The notes under the pieces are model-generated. The model was given only the letters and a program-made list of their open reading frames with translations. It was not told the origin of the DNA and ran no database searches. From assembly GCF_018069755.1 (NCBI RefSeq), contig NZ_JAGQDE010000004.1, positions 124,001-188,000 on the forward strand: a DNA stretch of 64,000 nucleotides, written 5' to 3'. The position numbers were made by a program, and so were the translations under genes. Shown piece after piece: positions 17,205-28,461 of this stretch. The first letter of the stretch is position 1, and each line of letters starts with the position of its first letter. This DNA comes from Ideonella aquatica (GTDB lineage Bacteria; Pseudomonadota; Gammaproteobacteria; Burkholderiales; Burkholderiaceae_C).

Positions 17205-19475
17205 TCAGGCCGCAGCGGTGTCGGCCGGCGTGCCGGCCGTCGCCGGCTGACGCGCCATCATCCACGCAAAGGCCGCGTCGGCGTCGATCGGGCGGCAATA
17301 GCGGTAGCCCTGGACCATGTCGCAGCCGTGGGCGCGCAGGAAGCGCGCCTGCTCGTCGTTCTCCACGCCTTCGGCGATGGTGCTCAGGTGCAGCGCCCGG
17401 GCCAGCTGGATGATGGCCTGCACGATCGCCCGGTCGTCGGCGTCGGTCGAGATGTCGCGCACGAAGCTCTGGTCGATCTTCAGTGTGTGGATCGGGAAGC
17501 GCTTGAGGTAGTTCAGCGACGAGTAGCCGGTGCCGAAGTCGTCGATCGACAGGCGCACGCCCAGCGCGTGCAGGCGCTCCATCATCGCCATCGCGGCGGC
17601 CGGGTTGCCGGTGGCCACGCTCTCGGTCAGCTCCAGCTCCAGGCAGGAGGCGGGGATGTCCGCCTCGTCAAGAATGGCCTTCACCCGGTCTGGCAGCGTG
17701 GGGTCGCGGAACTGCAGGGCCGACAGGTTGACCGCCACGGTGATCGGCGGCAGGCCGGCGGCCGTCCAGGCCTTGACCTGGTGGGCGGCGGTGCGCATGA
17801 CCCACTCGCCGATGGCCAGGATCTGGCCGCTGCTTTCGGCCAGCGGAATGAACTCGCCGGGCGAGACCATGCCCAGCTCGGGATGCTTCCAGCGTACCAG
17901 GGCTTCGATGCCGCTGACCTCGCCGGTGTCCACCGCCAGCTGCGGCTGGTAGTGCAGCAGCAGCTCGTCGCGCTCCACCGCGCGGCGCAGCGCCGATTCC
18001 AGCTGCAGCTGGCGCACCGAGCGCTGCTGCATGCCCTCGGCGAAGAAGGCGACGCGGCCCGGACCCTCCTGCTTGGCGCGGTACATCGCGGTGTCGGCGC
18101 AGCGCACCAGGGCTTCGACGTCCGGGCCATCGGCCGGGTAGACCGCAATGCCCACCGACAGCGTCATGCTCAGCTCGTGGCCCATCACCATGAAGGGCTG
18201 GGCCACCTGCTCCAGCAGCTTGCCGGCCACATGGGCGGCGCCGTTGGCGTCGGTGTCGGGCAGCAGGACGGCAAATTCATCGCCACCCAGGCGCGCCACG
18301 GTGTCGCCCTCGCGCAGCGCATTGCGCAGGCGCAGCGACATCTCCAGCAGCACCGCGTCACCGGCGGTGTGGCTGAAGTTGTCGTTGATGTCGCGGAAGC
18401 GGTTCAGGTCCATCACCAGCATCGCCACCGACTGGCCCTGGCGCCGCGCCTGGGCCACGGCCGCGTCGGCGCGCTCCAGCAGCAGGTGGCGGTTGGGCAG
18501 GTCGGTCAGCGCGTCGTAGTGCGCCTGGCGCTGCATGCGCTGCTCGGTCTCCCGGGTGCGCGTGATGTCGTTGATGATGCAGATCAGGTGCGTGGTGCGG
18601 CCTTCGCCGTCGACCCGCCGGCTCATCGACACCCAGGCGGTGTAGAGCTCGCCGTCCTTGCGCAGGCTGCGCAACTCGCCCTGCCAGTGGCCGCTGCGCA
18701 GCAGCTGACGGCGGATGCGGCGGTGCAGGTGCGGGTCCTCCAGCGCGGTGGTCAGCATCGCCGGGTAGTGGCCCTGGACCTCATGCGCGTCATAGCCGGT
18801 GATCTGGCTGAAGGCGGGGTTCACCGACACGATCACGCCGCGCGGGTCGGTGATCATGATGCCTTCACGGGCCTGGTCGAAGACCGCGGCGGCCAGCATC
18901 AGCTTGTCCTCGGCCTGGCGACGCATGGTGATGTCGCGCGCCTCGATGAGCAGGTGGGCCGGCTCGGCGCCGACGTGAATGCGCCGGACCTGGATCTCGA
19001 CCTCGCGCCGGCCCTGGCCGGGGCTGTCCAGCCGCAGCTCCTGCCGCACCGCTTGGCCGTCTAGCGCGGTGCGAACCGCCCTCTGCAGGCGCTGCGCCTG
19101 GGCCGCCGGCTCGCGCCAGCCGGGCAGTTCCCACAGCGGCCGACTTGTCTGTTCCTGGCCATCCAGCCAGGTTCGGCCGGCGGCGTTGACCTTCAGCAGC
19201 CGGCCGCTGCCATCCATCAGGCCGATGAACTGCGGGCCCTGCTCCAGCATGGCCTGGCACATCAACTGCTCGCCATGCAGATTCGCCGACCGCACCGGGC
19301 GCCGCGCCCAGCCCCAGCCAGCAACGGCGCCCAGCGCCAGCAGGCCCAGTCCGATCAGGCCCGAGCCGGCGCCGTCCGACGCCTGGGCCCAGGCCGGTGC
19401 GCTGGTGCAGGCGGCCCCCAGCGCCAGCCAGCGGGGCAGCTGGCGCAGGGGGGTGAGACGGTGAGGGGGCGGCAT
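17205..19475 (-). CDS. membrane PAS-GGDEF-EAL cyclic-di-GMP enzyme
   Basis: This 756-residue protein turns over cyclic di-GMP. An N-terminal hydrophobic segment ending AWAQA may be a signal peptide, and a membrane helix follows at about 38-56. Two PAS domains (about 70-180 and 190-310) precede a GGDEF domain ([12 protein letters not shown] near residue 395) and an EAL domain (GIEALVRW near 520, with later [17 protein letters not shown]). Both catalytic motifs are intact, so either diguanylate cyclase or phosphodiesterase activity is possible; in such tandems the EAL activity often dominates. It stands alone, convergent with the CBS gene and divergent from aroC. Confidence 0.94.
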   Translation of the reverse strand: MPPPHRLTPLRQLPRWLALGAACTSAPAWAQASDGAGSGLIGLGLLALGAVAGWGWARRPVRSANLHGEQLMCQAMLEQGPQFIGLMDGSGRLLKVNAAGRTWLDGQEQTSRPLWELPGWREPAAQAQRLQRAVRTALDGQAVRQELRLDSPGQGRREVEIQVRRIHVGAEPAHLLIEARDITMRRQAEDKLMLAAAVFDQAREGIMITDPRGVIVSVNPAFSQITGYDAHEVQGHYPAMLTTALEDPHLHRRIRRQLLRSGHWQGELRSLRKDGELYTAWVSMSRRVDGEGRTTHLICIINDITRTRETEQRMQRQAHYDALTDLPNRHLLLERADAAVAQARRQGQSVAMLVMDLNRFRDINDNFSHTAGDAVLLEMSLRLRNALREGDTVARLGGDEFAVLLPDTDANGAAHVAGKLLEQVAQPFMVMGHELSMTLSVGIAVYPADGPDVEALVRCADTAMYRAKQEGPGRVAFFAEGMQQRSVRQLQLESALRRAVERDELLLHYQPQLAVDTGEVSGIEALVRWKHPELGMVSPGEFIPLAESSGQILAIGEWVMRTAAHQVKAWTAAGLPPITVAVNLSALQFRDPTLPDRVKAILDEADIPASCLELELTESVATGNPAAAMAMMERLHALGVRLSIDDFGTGYSSLNYLKRFPIHTLKIDQSFVRDISTDADDRAIVQAIIQLARALHLSTIAEGVENDEQARFLRAHGCDMVQGYRYCRPIDADAAFAWMMARQPATAGTPADTAAA

Positions 19476-19601
19476 CGGGCGGGTGCAGAACGGACAGGGT
19501 TTCAGGCCTCACTGTGCCCCGAGGCGGCCCGGCGCGATGCGCGGAGTCCCGGGCGAAAAGCTGCCTTGTTCAATCGGGAGGCTGTCCGCGGCGCTGGCCC
19601 G

Positions 19602-19607
19602 TAAAAT
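19602..19607 (+). promoter_or_regulatory. candidate -10 element for aroC
   Basis: TAAAAT (5 of 6 to consensus) lies 49 bases before the aroC ATG, in the 181-base gap after the divergent GGDEF-EAL gene. No good -35 is visible at 16-18 bases. Confidence 0.35.
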
Positions 19608-19656
19608 CGGCGGTCCTTCACACGAACCCCGACCGCCCCTGGCCGGTCCGCGCGCG

Positions 19657-20757
19657 ATGTCCGGCAGCACCCTCGGCGAACTCTTTCGCGTCACCAACTT
19701 CGGCGAAAGCCACGGCCCGGCCATCGGCTGCGTGATCGACGGCTGCCCGCCGGGCATGGCGCTCAGCGAGGCTGACATTCAGCCCGAGCTGGACCGCCGC
19801 CGCCCGGGCACCAGCCGCCATGTCACGCAGCGCAATGAAGCCGATGCGGTGGAGATCCTCTCCGGTGTTTACCAGGGCCACACCACCGGCACGCCGATCT
19901 GCCTGCTGATCCGCAACACCGACCAGCGCAGCAAGGACTATGGCAACATCACCGAGACCTTCCGCCCCGGCCACGCCGACTACACCTACTGGCACCGCTA
20001 CGGCATCCGTGACCCGCGCGGCGGCGGCCGCAGCTCGGCGCGCCTGACGGCGCCCACGGTGGCTGCTGGCGCCGTCGCCCGCAAGTGGCTGCACCAGGCC
20101 TATGGCACCACCTTCCGCGGCTGCCTGACGGCGATCGGCGAGCGCGAGATCGCCCGCGACGACTGGACCCAGGTCGACCGCAACCCCTTCTTCGCGGCCA
20201 CCGCCCAGGGCATCGATGAACTGGAGGCCTACATGGACGCGCTGCGCAAGTCGGGCGATTCGGTCGGCGCCCGGCTCTATGTGGAGGCCCAGGGCGTGCC
20301 GGTGGGCCTGGGCGAGCCGCTGTTCGACCGTCTGGACGCCGACATCGCCCACGCCATGATGGGCCTGAATGCGGTCAAGGGCGTCGAGATCGGTGCCGGC
20401 TTCGACTGCGTGCGTCAGCGCGGCAGCGAGCATGGTGATGAGCTGACGCCCGAGGGCTTCCTGAGCAACCACGCCGGCGGCATCCTGGGTGGCATCTCCA
20501 GCGGCCAGGACATCACGGTCAACGTGGCGATCAAGCCCACCAGCTCGATCCGCCTGCCGCGCCGCTCGATTGATTTGGCGGGGCAGCCGGCGGTGGTCGA
20601 GACCCACGGCCGCCACGATCCCTGCGTGGGCATCCGCGCCACGCCGATTGCCGAGGCGCTGCTGGCGCTGGTCCTGATGGACCACGCGCTGCGGCGGCGC
20701 GCTCAGTGCGGCGATGTGTCGGTGCTGACGCCCGATATCGCCCGCGCCACGCGCTGA
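19657..20757 (+). CDS. aroC: chorismate synthase
   Basis: This 366-residue enzyme converts 5-enolpyruvylshikimate 3-phosphate to chorismate with reduced FMN, the last step of the shikimate pathway. It starts with the family signature around [20 protein letters not shown] and has [17 protein letters not shown] near the end; the length fits the family. The ATG at 19657 places the protein start directly before the conserved core; upstream in-frame starts run into the promoter. Its last 55 bases overlap the end of cheB on the other strand, so the two messages are partly antisense. Confidence 0.97.
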   Translation: MSGSTLGELFRVTNFGESHGPAIGCVIDGCPPGMALSEADIQPELDRRRPGTSRHVTQRNEADAVEILSGVYQGHTTGTPICLLIRNTDQRSKDYGNITETFRPGHADYTYWHRYGIRDPRGGGRSSARLTAPTVAAGAVARKWLHQAYGTTFRGCLTAIGEREIARDDWTQVDRNPFFAATAQGIDELEAYMDALRKSGDSVGARLYVEAQGVPVGLGEPLFDRLDADIAHAMMGLNAVKGVEIGAGFDCVRQRGSEHGDELTPEGFLSNHAGGILGGISSGQDITVNVAIKPTSSIRLPRRSIDLAGQPAVVETHGRHDPCVGIRATPIAEALLALVLMDHALRRRAQCGDVSVLTPDIARATR

Positions 20758-21851
20758 CCCGGCGCCACGCGGGCCTGCTGCAGCAGCCAGGGCGCGATCT
20801 CGGGCAGCGGCAGCACCGCGTCGGCCGCGCCCAGGCGGATGGCCTCCTTGGGCATGCCGAACACCACGCTGCTGGCCTGGTCCTGGGCGGCGGTGAGGGC
20901 GCCGGCATCGTGCATGTCGCGCAGACCGCGGGCGCCGTCATCGCCCATGCCGGTCATGATCACCCCGATCGCTGCTGCGCCGGCCTGTTGGGCCACTGAG
21001 CGGAACAACACATCGACCGAGGGCCGATGGTGGTTGATCAACGGACCGTCGACCACTTCCACGGCGAACTGGCTGCCTTGGCGGCGCAGGCGCATGTGGC
21101 GGCCGCCCGGGGCGATCAGCGCGCGACCGGGCAGCACGCGCTCGCCATGGCGGGCTTCGGCCACCTCGATGTCGCACAGGCTGTTCAGCCGCGCGGCCAG
21201 GGAGGCCGTGAACCCCGCGGGCATGTGCTGGACGATGACGATGCCCGGCGTCTGCACGGGCAGGGCGCGCAGCACCACCTCGATCGACTGCACGCCGCCG
21301 GTGGACAGGCCCATTGCGATGACCCGACCGCCCGGGATGCCCGGCGCGCCTGGGGGCGGCGCCGTCGCCGGGCCGCCGGGTGGCAGTGCCAGCGGGGTGG
21401 TCCGCGCCACCTGCGGCAGCGCGCCCAGGGCACCCAGGTTGGCACGCGCCGCGCTGCGCACGGTGTCCACCAGGTCGTTGCTCGGGTCTTCCAGGAAGGA
21501 TTTCAGGCCGGCCTTGGGTTTGGTCACGAAGCCCACCGCACCGGCCGCCAGGGCCTGCAGCGTGACGGCGCAGCCGGCCTCGGTCAGGGTGGAGCACATC
21601 ACCACCGGCGTGGGCTGTTCAGCCATCACCTCCTTGAGGAAGCTGATGCCGTCCATGCGGGGCATCTCCACGTCCAGCACCAGCACGTCGGGCTGCAGCG
21701 AGCGCAGCTTGGGCCAGGCGAACAGCGGGTCGGAGGCGGTGGCCACCACTTCGATACCCGCGGCTTCCAGGCGTTCGGACAGGTGCTTGCGCACGACCGC
21801 CGAGTCGTCGACGATCAGGACCCGGATGCGGGGGGCGCGGGGCGCGGTCAT
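20703..21851 (-). CDS. cheB: chemotaxis protein-glutamate methylesterase/deamidase
   Basis: This 382-residue protein has a receiver domain (Asp60 in [12 protein letters not shown]) and a C-terminal methylesterase domain with the catalytic Ser in [10 protein letters not shown], His in VQHMPAGFT and Asp in [11 protein letters not shown]. It removes methyl groups from, and deamidates, chemoreceptors when phosphorylated by CheA. The linker (about 150-185) is Pro/Gly-rich. Its ATG at 21851 overlaps the cheD stop (ATGA), so it closes the minus-strand che operon. Its end overlaps aroC by 55 bases. The long open frame upstream of this ATG is a shadow of cheD. Confidence 0.95.
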   Translation of the reverse strand: MTAPRAPRIRVLIVDDSAVVRKHLSERLEAAGIEVVATASDPLFAWPKLRSLQPDVLVLDVEMPRMDGISFLKEVMAEQPTPVVMCSTLTEAGCAVTLQALAAGAVGFVTKPKAGLKSFLEDPSNDLVDTVRSAARANLGALGALPQVARTTPLALPPGGPATAPPPGAPGIPGGRVIAMGLSTGGVQSIEVVLRALPVQTPGIVIVQHMPAGFTASLAARLNSLCDIEVAEARHGERVLPGRALIAPGGRHMRLRRQGSQFAVEVVDGPLINHHRPSVDVLFRSVAQQAGAAAIGVIMTGMGDDGARGLRDMHDAGALTAAQDQASSVVFGMPKEAIRLGAADAVLPLPEIAPWLLQQARVAPGQRVARAISGVSTDTSPH

Positions 21852-22333
21852 GGCTGCCGCCGGCCGCCGCGCCGCACCTCGACCGAGCCACTGCCCAGCG
21901 CCAGCGTCACGGTGCGCGGCACATGGTCGCCAACGTCGACCCCTTCGAGCTGGAAGCCGTGCTTGTCGATCTGGGTCCAGCCCTGCTCGATGTTGCGCTC
22001 GCCCACGTTGAGCTTGACGCCCGTCTGGTCGGGCATGGTGTCGGCACCGCCGTACAGGTGGGCCACATACTCCTCGGGCCGCGTGCCCAGCTCGCGCAGC
22101 CGCATCACCAGCAGGTCGATCGCCTCGGTGCCGTAGCGGCCGTCCAGCACGCCATCGGTCGGGCCCTTGCGCTCGGGCAGCAGGAAATGGCACATGCCGC
22201 CCCAACGCTTGGCCGGATGCCACAGCGTCACGGCCACGCAGGAGCCCAGCAGCGTGCGCAGCTCCGAGGCCTTGCCGCCGAAGTACCACTGTCCTGGCAT
22301 CAGGAACAGCTTCTGACCGGCCTCGGCGACCAT
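21848..22333 (-). CDS. cheD: chemoreceptor glutamine deamidase CheD
   Basis: This protein of about 161 residues matches CheD, which deamidates glutamines on chemoreceptors and, in some bacteria, interacts with CheC. The catalytic Cys is in [14 protein letters not shown] and the His in GGMCHFLLP; the end part [12 protein letters not shown] is also characteristic. The start at 22333 begins right at the family core; an ATG at 22426 would add 31 low-complexity residues and overlap cheR by 68 bases. It sits between cheR and cheB, with which it overlaps or nearly abuts, giving the cluster a full adaptation system. Confidence 0.88.
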   Translation of the reverse strand: MVAEAGQKLFLMPGQWYFGGKASELRTLLGSCVAVTLWHPAKRWGGMCHFLLPERKGPTDGVLDGRYGTEAIDLLVMRLRELGTRPEEYVAHLYGGADTMPDQTGVKLNVGERNIEQGWTQIDKHGFQLEGVDVGDHVPRTVTLALGSGSVEVRRGGRRQP

Positions 22334-22358
22334 GCCGCCGCGGCCCGGGGGCAGCGCG

Positions 22359-23156
22359 CTAGCGGGCGTAGACCGCGGTGCGAACCGGCCGGAGCTGGGT
22401 GGCGAGATTGCTGAGTGATTCCGCATGGCCTGTGAAGAGGTAGCCCTGGGGCTTGAGCAAGGGGGCGACGCGGTTGACGATCGCCTCCTTGGCCGGGTTG
22501 TCGAAATAGATCAGGACGTTGCGCAGGAAGATGACGTCAAAGCTGCCCAGCGACGGCAGCGTCTCCATCAGGTTGGCGTTGTCGAAGCGCACGTTCTGCC
22601 GCAGCGCGCGCGAGATCAGCAAGCGCCCTTCCTGGTCGCCATGGCCGCGCAGGCAGTGGCGCTTCAGGTATTCGCGGGGCACGTGCCGAGCACGCTCCAT
22701 TGGGTAGACGGCGCGCCGCGCGGTCTCGACCATCACCGTGGACAGGTCGGTACCGATCACCTCCCAGCCCGTGGGCCCGAGCTTCTCGGCCAGCAGCATG
22801 GCGATGCTGTAGGCCTCCTCACCTGAGGAACTGGCAGCGCTCCAGACCCGAAAGGTCTCGTGACCACCGTGGTCCTCGGCCAGCCGCGCCAGGAACTCGA
22901 AGTGCTGGGGCTCGCGGAAGAAATAGGTCTCGTTGGTGGTGAGCTTGTCCACCACGCGCACGATCTCGGCCGGGTCGCGCTGCTCGAGCAACTGGCGCAC
23001 GTAGTCGTCCAGCCGGCGTACGCCCAGGCGCTGCGCCAGCTTGTGCAGCCGGCCTTCGACCAGCGGGCGCTTGGCCTCGGACAGGCGGATGCCCGAGACG
23101 CTCTCGAACAGGCCCACCACGGCCAGAAAAGACTCCTTGGACAGACTGTCGGACAT
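22359..23156 (-). CDS. cheR: chemotaxis protein methyltransferase CheR
   Basis: This 265-residue enzyme methylates glutamates of chemoreceptors using S-adenosylmethionine. It has the N-terminal helical CheR domain (about 1-70), the motif TTNETYFFREPQHFEFL, the SAM-binding stretch VWSAASSSGEEAYSIAM, and FDVIFLRNVLIYFDNPAK. Length and motifs are complete. It starts 2 bases after the cheW stop. A beta-subdomain able to bind a receptor C-terminal tail is usual in this family; two receptors in this operon end in suitable tails (see the 857- and 718-residue MCPs). Confidence 0.95.
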   Translation of the reverse strand: MSDSLSKESFLAVVGLFESVSGIRLSEAKRPLVEGRLHKLAQRLGVRRLDDYVRQLLEQRDPAEIVRVVDKLTTNETYFFREPQHFEFLARLAEDHGGHETFRVWSAASSSGEEAYSIAMLLAEKLGPTGWEVIGTDLSTVMVETARRAVYPMERARHVPREYLKRHCLRGHGDQEGRLLISRALRQNVRFDNANLMETLPSLGSFDVIFLRNVLIYFDNPAKEAIVNRVAPLLKPQGYLFTGHAESLSNLATQLRPVRTAVYAR

Positions 23157-23158
23157 GC

Positions 23159-23692
23159 TCAGGCGGCCAGCGGCTGGCCGATCAGGTCCGCCAGTTCGTC
23201 CAGCGCCAGCGTGCGCGGCAGCGCCAGCACCGGCACCATGTCACCGCGGTGGCGGGCGATGCCGGCGATGAAGCGCGGATCGATGCGGTTGCCCAGCGCT
23301 GGCGGTTCCTCCAGCTCCTGGGCGTCGGCGTCCAGCACCTCGTGCACCGCATCGACCATCAGGCCGATGACCTGGGCGCCGTGCTCGGACAGTTCCGACG
23401 GCGGCACCTCGACGACGATGATGCAGCTGCGCCGGCCCGGCACGGCCGGGGGCAGCGCCAGTCGGGCGGCCAGGTCGATCACCGGGACCACCGCGCCGCG
23501 CAGGTTCATCACGCCGCGCACGAAGGCGGGCATCAGCGGCAGTGGCGTCGAGGGGCCCAGCTCGAGGATCTCGCGCACCGCATCGATCGGCACGGCGAAG
23601 ATGCCGTCACCCAGCGCGAAGCGCAGGAACTGGGACGAGGCGCCCTGCAGGTCGGCCGGGAGGCCGGTGTCGCCGGACGGGATGGCATGCAT
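23159..23692 (-). CDS. cheW: chemotaxis coupling protein CheW
   Basis: This 177-residue protein is a single CheW domain that couples receptors to CheA. The segments RFALGDGIFAVPIDAVREIL, VRGVMNLRGAVVPVIDLA and IGLMVDAVHEVLDAD follow the family pattern. It is cytoplasmic, part of the receptor array. It is encoded 12 bases after the Aer-like receptor and 2 bases before cheR, so expression is tied to both. It is somewhat longer than E. coli CheW (167 residues) through a short N-terminal extension. Confidence 0.93.
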   Translation of the reverse strand: MHAIPSGDTGLPADLQGASSQFLRFALGDGIFAVPIDAVREILELGPSTPLPLMPAFVRGVMNLRGAVVPVIDLAARLALPPAVPGRRSCIIVVEVPPSELSEHGAQVIGLMVDAVHEVLDADAQELEEPPALGNRIDPRFIAGIARHRGDMVPVLALPRTLALDELADLIGQPLAA

Positions 23693-23704
23693 GGTGGCTC
23701 TCCG

Positions 23705-25861
23705 TCAGAAGGGGGCGAAAGCGTCGGACTCGGCGGCCGTGCGGCGCGGTCGGGCGCGCGCGGCAGGCCCATCCCGGCGCGTCGGCTTGGCCTGCGGGGC
23801 GGCATCCTCGGCCAGCTGGAAGCTGGCCATCAGCTCCTGCAGCTGGGTGGCCTGGGCCGACAGTTCTTCGGCCGTGGCCGACAGCTCCTCGGACAGCGAC
23901 GCGTTTTGCTGGGTGCCCTGGCTGATGTGGTCCATGGCGGTGGAGACCTGGTTGACGCCACCCGCCTGCTCGGCACTGGCGGCGGCGATCTCCTGGACCA
24001 GCGCGCTGGTGCGGCTGATCGCCGGCAGCATGCTGGCCAGCAACTGGCCGGCCTGCTCCGCCTGGCCGACCGATTCGGTGGCCAGCGTGCCGATCTCCTG
24101 GGCGGCGATCTGGCTGCGTTCCGCCAGCTTGCGCACCTCGGCCGCCACCACGGCAAAGCCCTTGCCATGCTCGCCGGCACGGGCCGCCTCGATGGCCGCA
24201 TTGAGCGCCAGCAGATTGGTCTGGTAGGCGATGTCGTCGACGATCGAGATCTTGCGGGCGATGACCTTCATCGCCTCCACCGTCTGCGCCACCGACTCGC
24301 CGCCGCGCGCAGCCTCCTGGGCCGCCTGGTTGGCCATCTGGTCGGTCAAGGTGGCGTTGTTGGCGTTTTGCCGTACCGACGAGGCCATCTCTTGCAGCGA
24401 GGCGGTGGTTTCCTCCAGGCTGGCCGCCTGTTCCGAGGCCGACTGCGACAGCACCTGCGAGGTGGACGACACCTGGCCCGCTGCCGAACCCAGCTGCTGG
24501 GCCGAGCGGCGCACCTCGACGATGGTGCGGCTGACGGTCTGGACCAGGCCGTTGAAGCGCTCGGCCAGCTCCCTGTAGAAGCCGCTCTTGTCCTCGGTGC
24601 CGATGCGCAGCGTGAAGTTGCCCTCCACCGCCAGCGAGGCCAGCTGGCTGATCTCGGCCTCGGCCGCCAGCTGCTCGGTCATGTCGTTCCACTGGCCGAC
24701 CGAGCCGACCTGGCGGCCGTCGGGGTCGAAGATCGGCGAGGTGATCACGTCATAGGTGCGCCCGCCCAGCATCATGCGGGTGGTGGTGGGCTGCTTGAGG
24801 CTGCGCAGCCGCGCCAGCGCCTCGTCCGGCTTGACGTAGAACACGCCGACCGAGGCGCCGACGATGGTGTCCGGATTGAACTGCGGGCCCAGCGAGGCGC
24901 GGAAGGCCGTCAGGTCGCGGCGCAGGATGCGGTCCAGCGCCTTGTTGATGAAGATGATCGTGCCCTCGGCGTTGGCGATGCGGGTGGGTGTGGCGGCCTC
25001 ATCCAGAGCCTGGCGCACGCGCGAGGCTTCCTCGGCCTGCTTGCGGGCGTCGGCGTACTCGAAGCCCAGGCGCGTCTGCACCTGCTTGAGCGACATCAGC
25101 ATGGTTGCCAACTGGTCGTGGCCGTGCACATCGATGGCGCCGTCGAAGCGGCCCTGGCCGAAGGCCTGCATCTGGTGCGCGGTCACGGCCAGCGAGCTCG
25201 AGAGGCGACGCGCATAGCGCCAGCAGGCCACGCCGGAGACCGCCAGCACGCCGGCACAGACCTGGGCCATGGGCCAGGAATTGGTGGCCCAGGCCACACC
25301 GCCCAGCGCACCGCTGGTCAGCATCGACAGGCCCAGCAGACCGGCCTTGCCAATCAGCCCCAGGGTGTCCAGGCCACGGCTGAAGCGGTCACCCCAGGCC
25401 GCCAGGCGGCCGGCGATCACGCGGCCCTGGCGCAGCTCGATGCCATGGCCGGACTCCTCGCGCAGCCGGCGGTACAGGGCCTCGGCCATCTCGACGCGGG
25501 CCCGCTCAGGGCGGGTGCGCACTGACAGGTAGCCACTCAGCCGGCCCCCGTCGTGAAGCGGCGTCACGTTGGCCTGGACCCAGTAGAAGTCGCCGTTCTT
25601 GCGGCGGTTCTTGACCAGGCCTGACCAGGGCTGGCCGTCCTTGAGCGTGCGCCACAGGTCCTCGAAGGCCGCTGGCGGCATGTCGGGGTGACGCACCAGG
25701 TTGTGCGGCTGCCCCAGCAGTTCCTGCTCGGTGAAGCCGCTCGCCCGGACAAAGTCCTGGTTGACGTAGGTGATGCGACCTTGCGGGTCGGTGCGCGAGA
25801 CGATGGTCTCGCCCTCCGACATCAGGTATTCGACTTGGGTGACAGGTTGGTTGTTGCGCAT
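23705..25861 (-). CDS. Aer-like PAS chemoreceptor with a second PAS domain
   Basis: This 718-residue receptor begins with a PAS domain very like the FAD-binding PAS of E. coli Aer, including the essential stretch [13 protein letters not shown] and later [14 protein letters not shown] hydrophobic pair at about 170-215 anchors it without a periplasmic domain. A HAMP-like region and a second PAS domain (about 285-400) follow, then the signalling domain with [20 protein letters not shown]. It probably monitors redox or energy state. It ends in a basic, disordered linker and the tail DAFAPF, a possible CheR/CheB tether. It shares its signalling domain closely with the 857-residue receptor upstream. 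Confidence 0.92.
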   Translation of the reverse strand: MRNNQPVTQVEYLMSEGETIVSRTDPQGRITYVNQDFVRASGFTEQELLGQPHNLVRHPDMPPAAFEDLWRTLKDGQPWSGLVKNRRKNGDFYWVQANVTPLHDGGRLSGYLSVRTRPERARVEMAEALYRRLREESGHGIELRQGRVIAGRLAAWGDRFSRGLDTLGLIGKAGLLGLSMLTSGALGGVAWATNSWPMAQVCAGVLAVSGVACWRYARRLSSSLAVTAHQMQAFGQGRFDGAIDVHGHDQLATMLMSLKQVQTRLGFEYADARKQAEEASRVRQALDEAATPTRIANAEGTIIFINKALDRILRRDLTAFRASLGPQFNPDTIVGASVGVFYVKPDEALARLRSLKQPTTTRMMLGGRTYDVITSPIFDPDGRQVGSVGQWNDMTEQLAAEAEISQLASLAVEGNFTLRIGTEDKSGFYRELAERFNGLVQTVSRTIVEVRRSAQQLGSAAGQVSSTSQVLSQSASEQAASLEETTASLQEMASSVRQNANNATLTDQMANQAAQEAARGGESVAQTVEAMKVIARKISIVDDIAYQTNLLALNAAIEAARAGEHGKGFAVVAAEVRKLAERSQIAAQEIGTLATESVGQAEQAGQLLASMLPAISRTSALVQEIAAASAEQAGGVNQVSTAMDHISQGTQQNASLSEELSATAEELSAQATQLQELMASFQLAEDAAPQAKPTRRDGPAARARPRRTAAESDAFAPF

Positions 25862-25887
25862 GACGTCAAGCAGGCGGGGGGCCGGCC

Positions 25888-28461
25888 TCAGAAGGGGGCG
25901 AAGGAGCCTTCATCCACCGATTCGCCCAGGGGCGCTGGTGCAGCGGGCGCGCGCAGGCGGGGGTTGTTCGCCCGCGGCCGCGACGCGCTGGCGGACGGGC
26001 TGCGTGCAGCGGGACGGCTGACCGCCTGGGTGCCCACCGCGTCACCGGCAACCTGGAAGAAGGCCATCAGCTCCTGCAATTGGGAGGCCTGGGCCGAGAG
26101 CTCCTCGGCCGTGGCCGACAGCTGCTCGGCCGACGAGGCGTTCTGCTGCGTGGCGCCATTGAGGTGGTCCATCGCGGCGGTGATCTGGCTCACCCCACCG
26201 GCCTGCTCGGCGCTGGCGGCGGCGATTTCCTGCACCAGCTCGCTGGTGCGGTTGATCGAGGGCACCATCTCGGCCAGCAGGGCCCCGGCCTTCTCGGCCT
26301 GCTGCACCGAGTCGGTGGCCAGCGTGCCGATTTCCTGCGCCGCGACCTGGCTGCGCTCGGCAAGCTTGCGCACTTCGGCCGCCACCACGGCGAAACCCTT
26401 GCCATGTTCGCCGGCACGGGCGGCTTCAATGGCGGCGTTCAGCGCCAGCAGGTTGGTCTGGTAGGCGATGTCGTCGATGATGGAGATGCGCGTGGCGATC
26501 TGGCGCATCGCGGCGGCGGTGCGCACGACCGCTTCACCACCCTCGGTGGCCTCGCGGGCTGCCTTGGTGGCCATGCCATCGGTCTGGTTGGCGTTGTCGG
26601 AGTTCTGCTGCACCGACGACGACATCTCCTGCAGCGAGGCGGTGGTCTCTTCCAGGCTGGCGGCCTGTTCGGAGGCCGACTGCGACAGCATCTGCGAGGT
26701 CGACGAGACCTGGGCCGAGGCCGAGGTCAGTTGTTCGGCCGCCGCGCGGACTTCGATGATCGTCTGGCTGACCGTCTCGAGCAGGTTGTTGAACAGGCCG
26801 CCCAGCGTGGCAAAGAAGGGCTGCTTGCCGTCGGTGTCCACCCGGGCGGCAAAGTCGCCACGGCCGGCGCCTTCGACGATCGCGCCGATCTCGCGCTCGG
26901 CCGCCACCTCGTCGGTGCGGTCGGTCCACTCGACCACCGTGCCGATGCGCAGGCCGTGGGCGTCGTTGATCGGGTTGGCGGTCAGCGCGAAGCTCAGGCC
27001 GGCCACCTCCATCGTCGAGCGGTGCTCGGTGCTCATCTGCGTCAGGCCGATCTGCGCCTCTCCCGGGTGGCGCTGGAAGATGTCAAAGCTCTGGCCCATC
27101 ACCTGGCTGGCGCTGAAGCCGGGCAGGGCGCTGCGCAGCGCGCCTTCGCGGCGCTGCAGCATCTGCTGCACCGCACGGTTCATGTAGACGATCTGACCGC
27201 CAGCGTCGGCAATCATCATGTTGGTGCTGCTGGTGTCCAGCGCCTGGCGCACGCGCAGGTTCTCGGAGGCGATGCGAGCGTCGCGCTCGATGCGCTGTTT
27301 CAGTTCGGTTTGCATGCGCGACAGGGACTGCAGCAGCCGCGAGGCCTCGCTGCGGCCGTTGTCCAGCGCAATCGGGTGATCCAGGTCGCCGGCACCCACA
27401 GCCTGTGCGGCCACCACGGCGTCAGCGATCGGCAGGGTGACCGAGCGCACGATCAGCACCGAGAAGCCCAGGCCCGACAGGGCCAGCGTGGCCACCACGG
27501 CAGTCAGCATCACGATCTCGTTGAGCTGTGCCGATTCGCGGCTTTGCAGGCTGGCTTGCAAGGACGCATGCAGTTGGTCCACCAACTGGTGTTGGGCCTG
27601 CAGCGCGGGCAGGAAGACCTGGTGGGCATCGACCGCATTGCCACTCTGACTGGCGCTGGGGCGCAGCACGGCCGCGGCCAGCTTGACGGCAGCCTGCTGG
27701 GCCTGCTCGGCCTTCTTGGCCAGCGCGCCGACCGAGCTCTCCAGGGCCGGATCGGCCGCCAGAATCTTCTCGATCTGCGTGGTGTAGTGACGCTGCACGT
27801 TGTTCAGCGCGCGCAGCGTGGAGGCGGCCTCGGTCAGGCCTTCGACATCGCCACCGGCGCCGGCCAGCAGCCGCTGGCTGTCCGCGTGCAGTTCGCTCAG
27901 GGCGTCGGTGGTCAGGGCGGCATCCATGACGGCGGCCGCTTGCAGGAAGTAGCCGTCGGCGGCCGGATCCAGGGTCAGGCCGAAGTGGTCGGCGACATGC
28001 TCCTGCAGGTCGCGGCCGTTTTGCAGCATGAGGTCGAACTGCGCGAGTGCGGCGTCGAGCTTGGCCGCATCGACGCTACCCATGGCTGCCAGCGCCTGGC
28101 TGGCCTTGGAGATGGCCCCCCAGTGCTCGCGCACCTCGTCGTCACTGATGCCGGTGACGGTTTTTTCGGCCGCGGCGTAGGCGGTGGCGAAGCCGCCGTC
28201 ACCCGACGGCGCCAGCCGGCGCACCGCTTCGTCGGTGCTGGCCTGCTGGACCATGGCGATGCGGCGCAGCTCCAGCGATCTCAGCAGGGCATGGGTGTGG
28301 CGAATCGGCTCCACACCGGCCAGCTCCAGCCGCGTGGAGCTCAGTGTGGCGAACTCGGTGCGCAACAGCATCGCCAGCGGCACGGCGCACAGCACCAGGG
28401 CCAAAACGCCCAGGATGGCAAATTTCTGCCACAGCAGCAGGCGGGCAAGCAGGTTCTTCAT
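25888..28461 (-). CDS. methyl-accepting chemotaxis protein with periplasmic helical sensor and PAS domain
   Basis: This 857-residue receptor has a membrane helix at about 10-30, a mainly helical periplasmic region of about 280 residues, a second helix (about 318-340), a HAMP domain, a PAS domain (about 400-510, with [20 protein letters not shown]), and the signalling domain with [21 protein letters not shown] Pro/Ala/Arg-rich linker leads to the tail GSFAPF. Ligand unknown. Its ATG overlaps the cheA stop by one base (TGATG), so translation is coupled to the kinase. Membrane and cytoplasmic sensing in one protein suggests it integrates two inputs. Confidence 0.92.
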   Translation of the reverse strand: MKNLLARLLLWQKFAILGVLALVLCAVPLAMLLRTEFATLSSTRLELAGVEPIRHTHALLRSLELRRIAMVQQASTDEAVRRLAPSGDGGFATAYAAAEKTVTGISDDEVREHWGAISKASQALAAMGSVDAAKLDAALAQFDLMLQNGRDLQEHVADHFGLTLDPAADGYFLQAAAVMDAALTTDALSELHADSQRLLAGAGGDVEGLTEAASTLRALNNVQRHYTTQIEKILAADPALESSVGALAKKAEQAQQAAVKLAAAVLRPSASQSGNAVDAHQVFLPALQAQHQLVDQLHASLQASLQSRESAQLNEIVMLTAVVATLALSGLGFSVLIVRSVTLPIADAVVAAQAVGAGDLDHPIALDNGRSEASRLLQSLSRMQTELKQRIERDARIASENLRVRQALDTSSTNMMIADAGGQIVYMNRAVQQMLQRREGALRSALPGFSASQVMGQSFDIFQRHPGEAQIGLTQMSTEHRSTMEVAGLSFALTANPINDAHGLRIGTVVEWTDRTDEVAAEREIGAIVEGAGRGDFAARVDTDGKQPFFATLGGLFNNLLETVSQTIIEVRAAAEQLTSASAQVSSTSQMLSQSASEQAASLEETTASLQEMSSSVQQNSDNANQTDGMATKAAREATEGGEAVVRTAAAMRQIATRISIIDDIAYQTNLLALNAAIEAARAGEHGKGFAVVAAEVRKLAERSQVAAQEIGTLATDSVQQAEKAGALLAEMVPSINRTSELVQEIAAASAEQAGGVSQITAAMDHLNGATQQNASSAEQLSATAEELSAQASQLQELMAFFQVAGDAVGTQAVSRPAARSPSASASRPRANNPRLRAPAAPAPLGESVDEGSFAPF

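Noticed and set aside
22334-22426. Longer CheD from the ATG at 22426
   Set aside because: It would overlap cheR by 68 bases and add 31 Pro/Ser/Arg residues ahead of the conserved core. It remains possible but is less likely.
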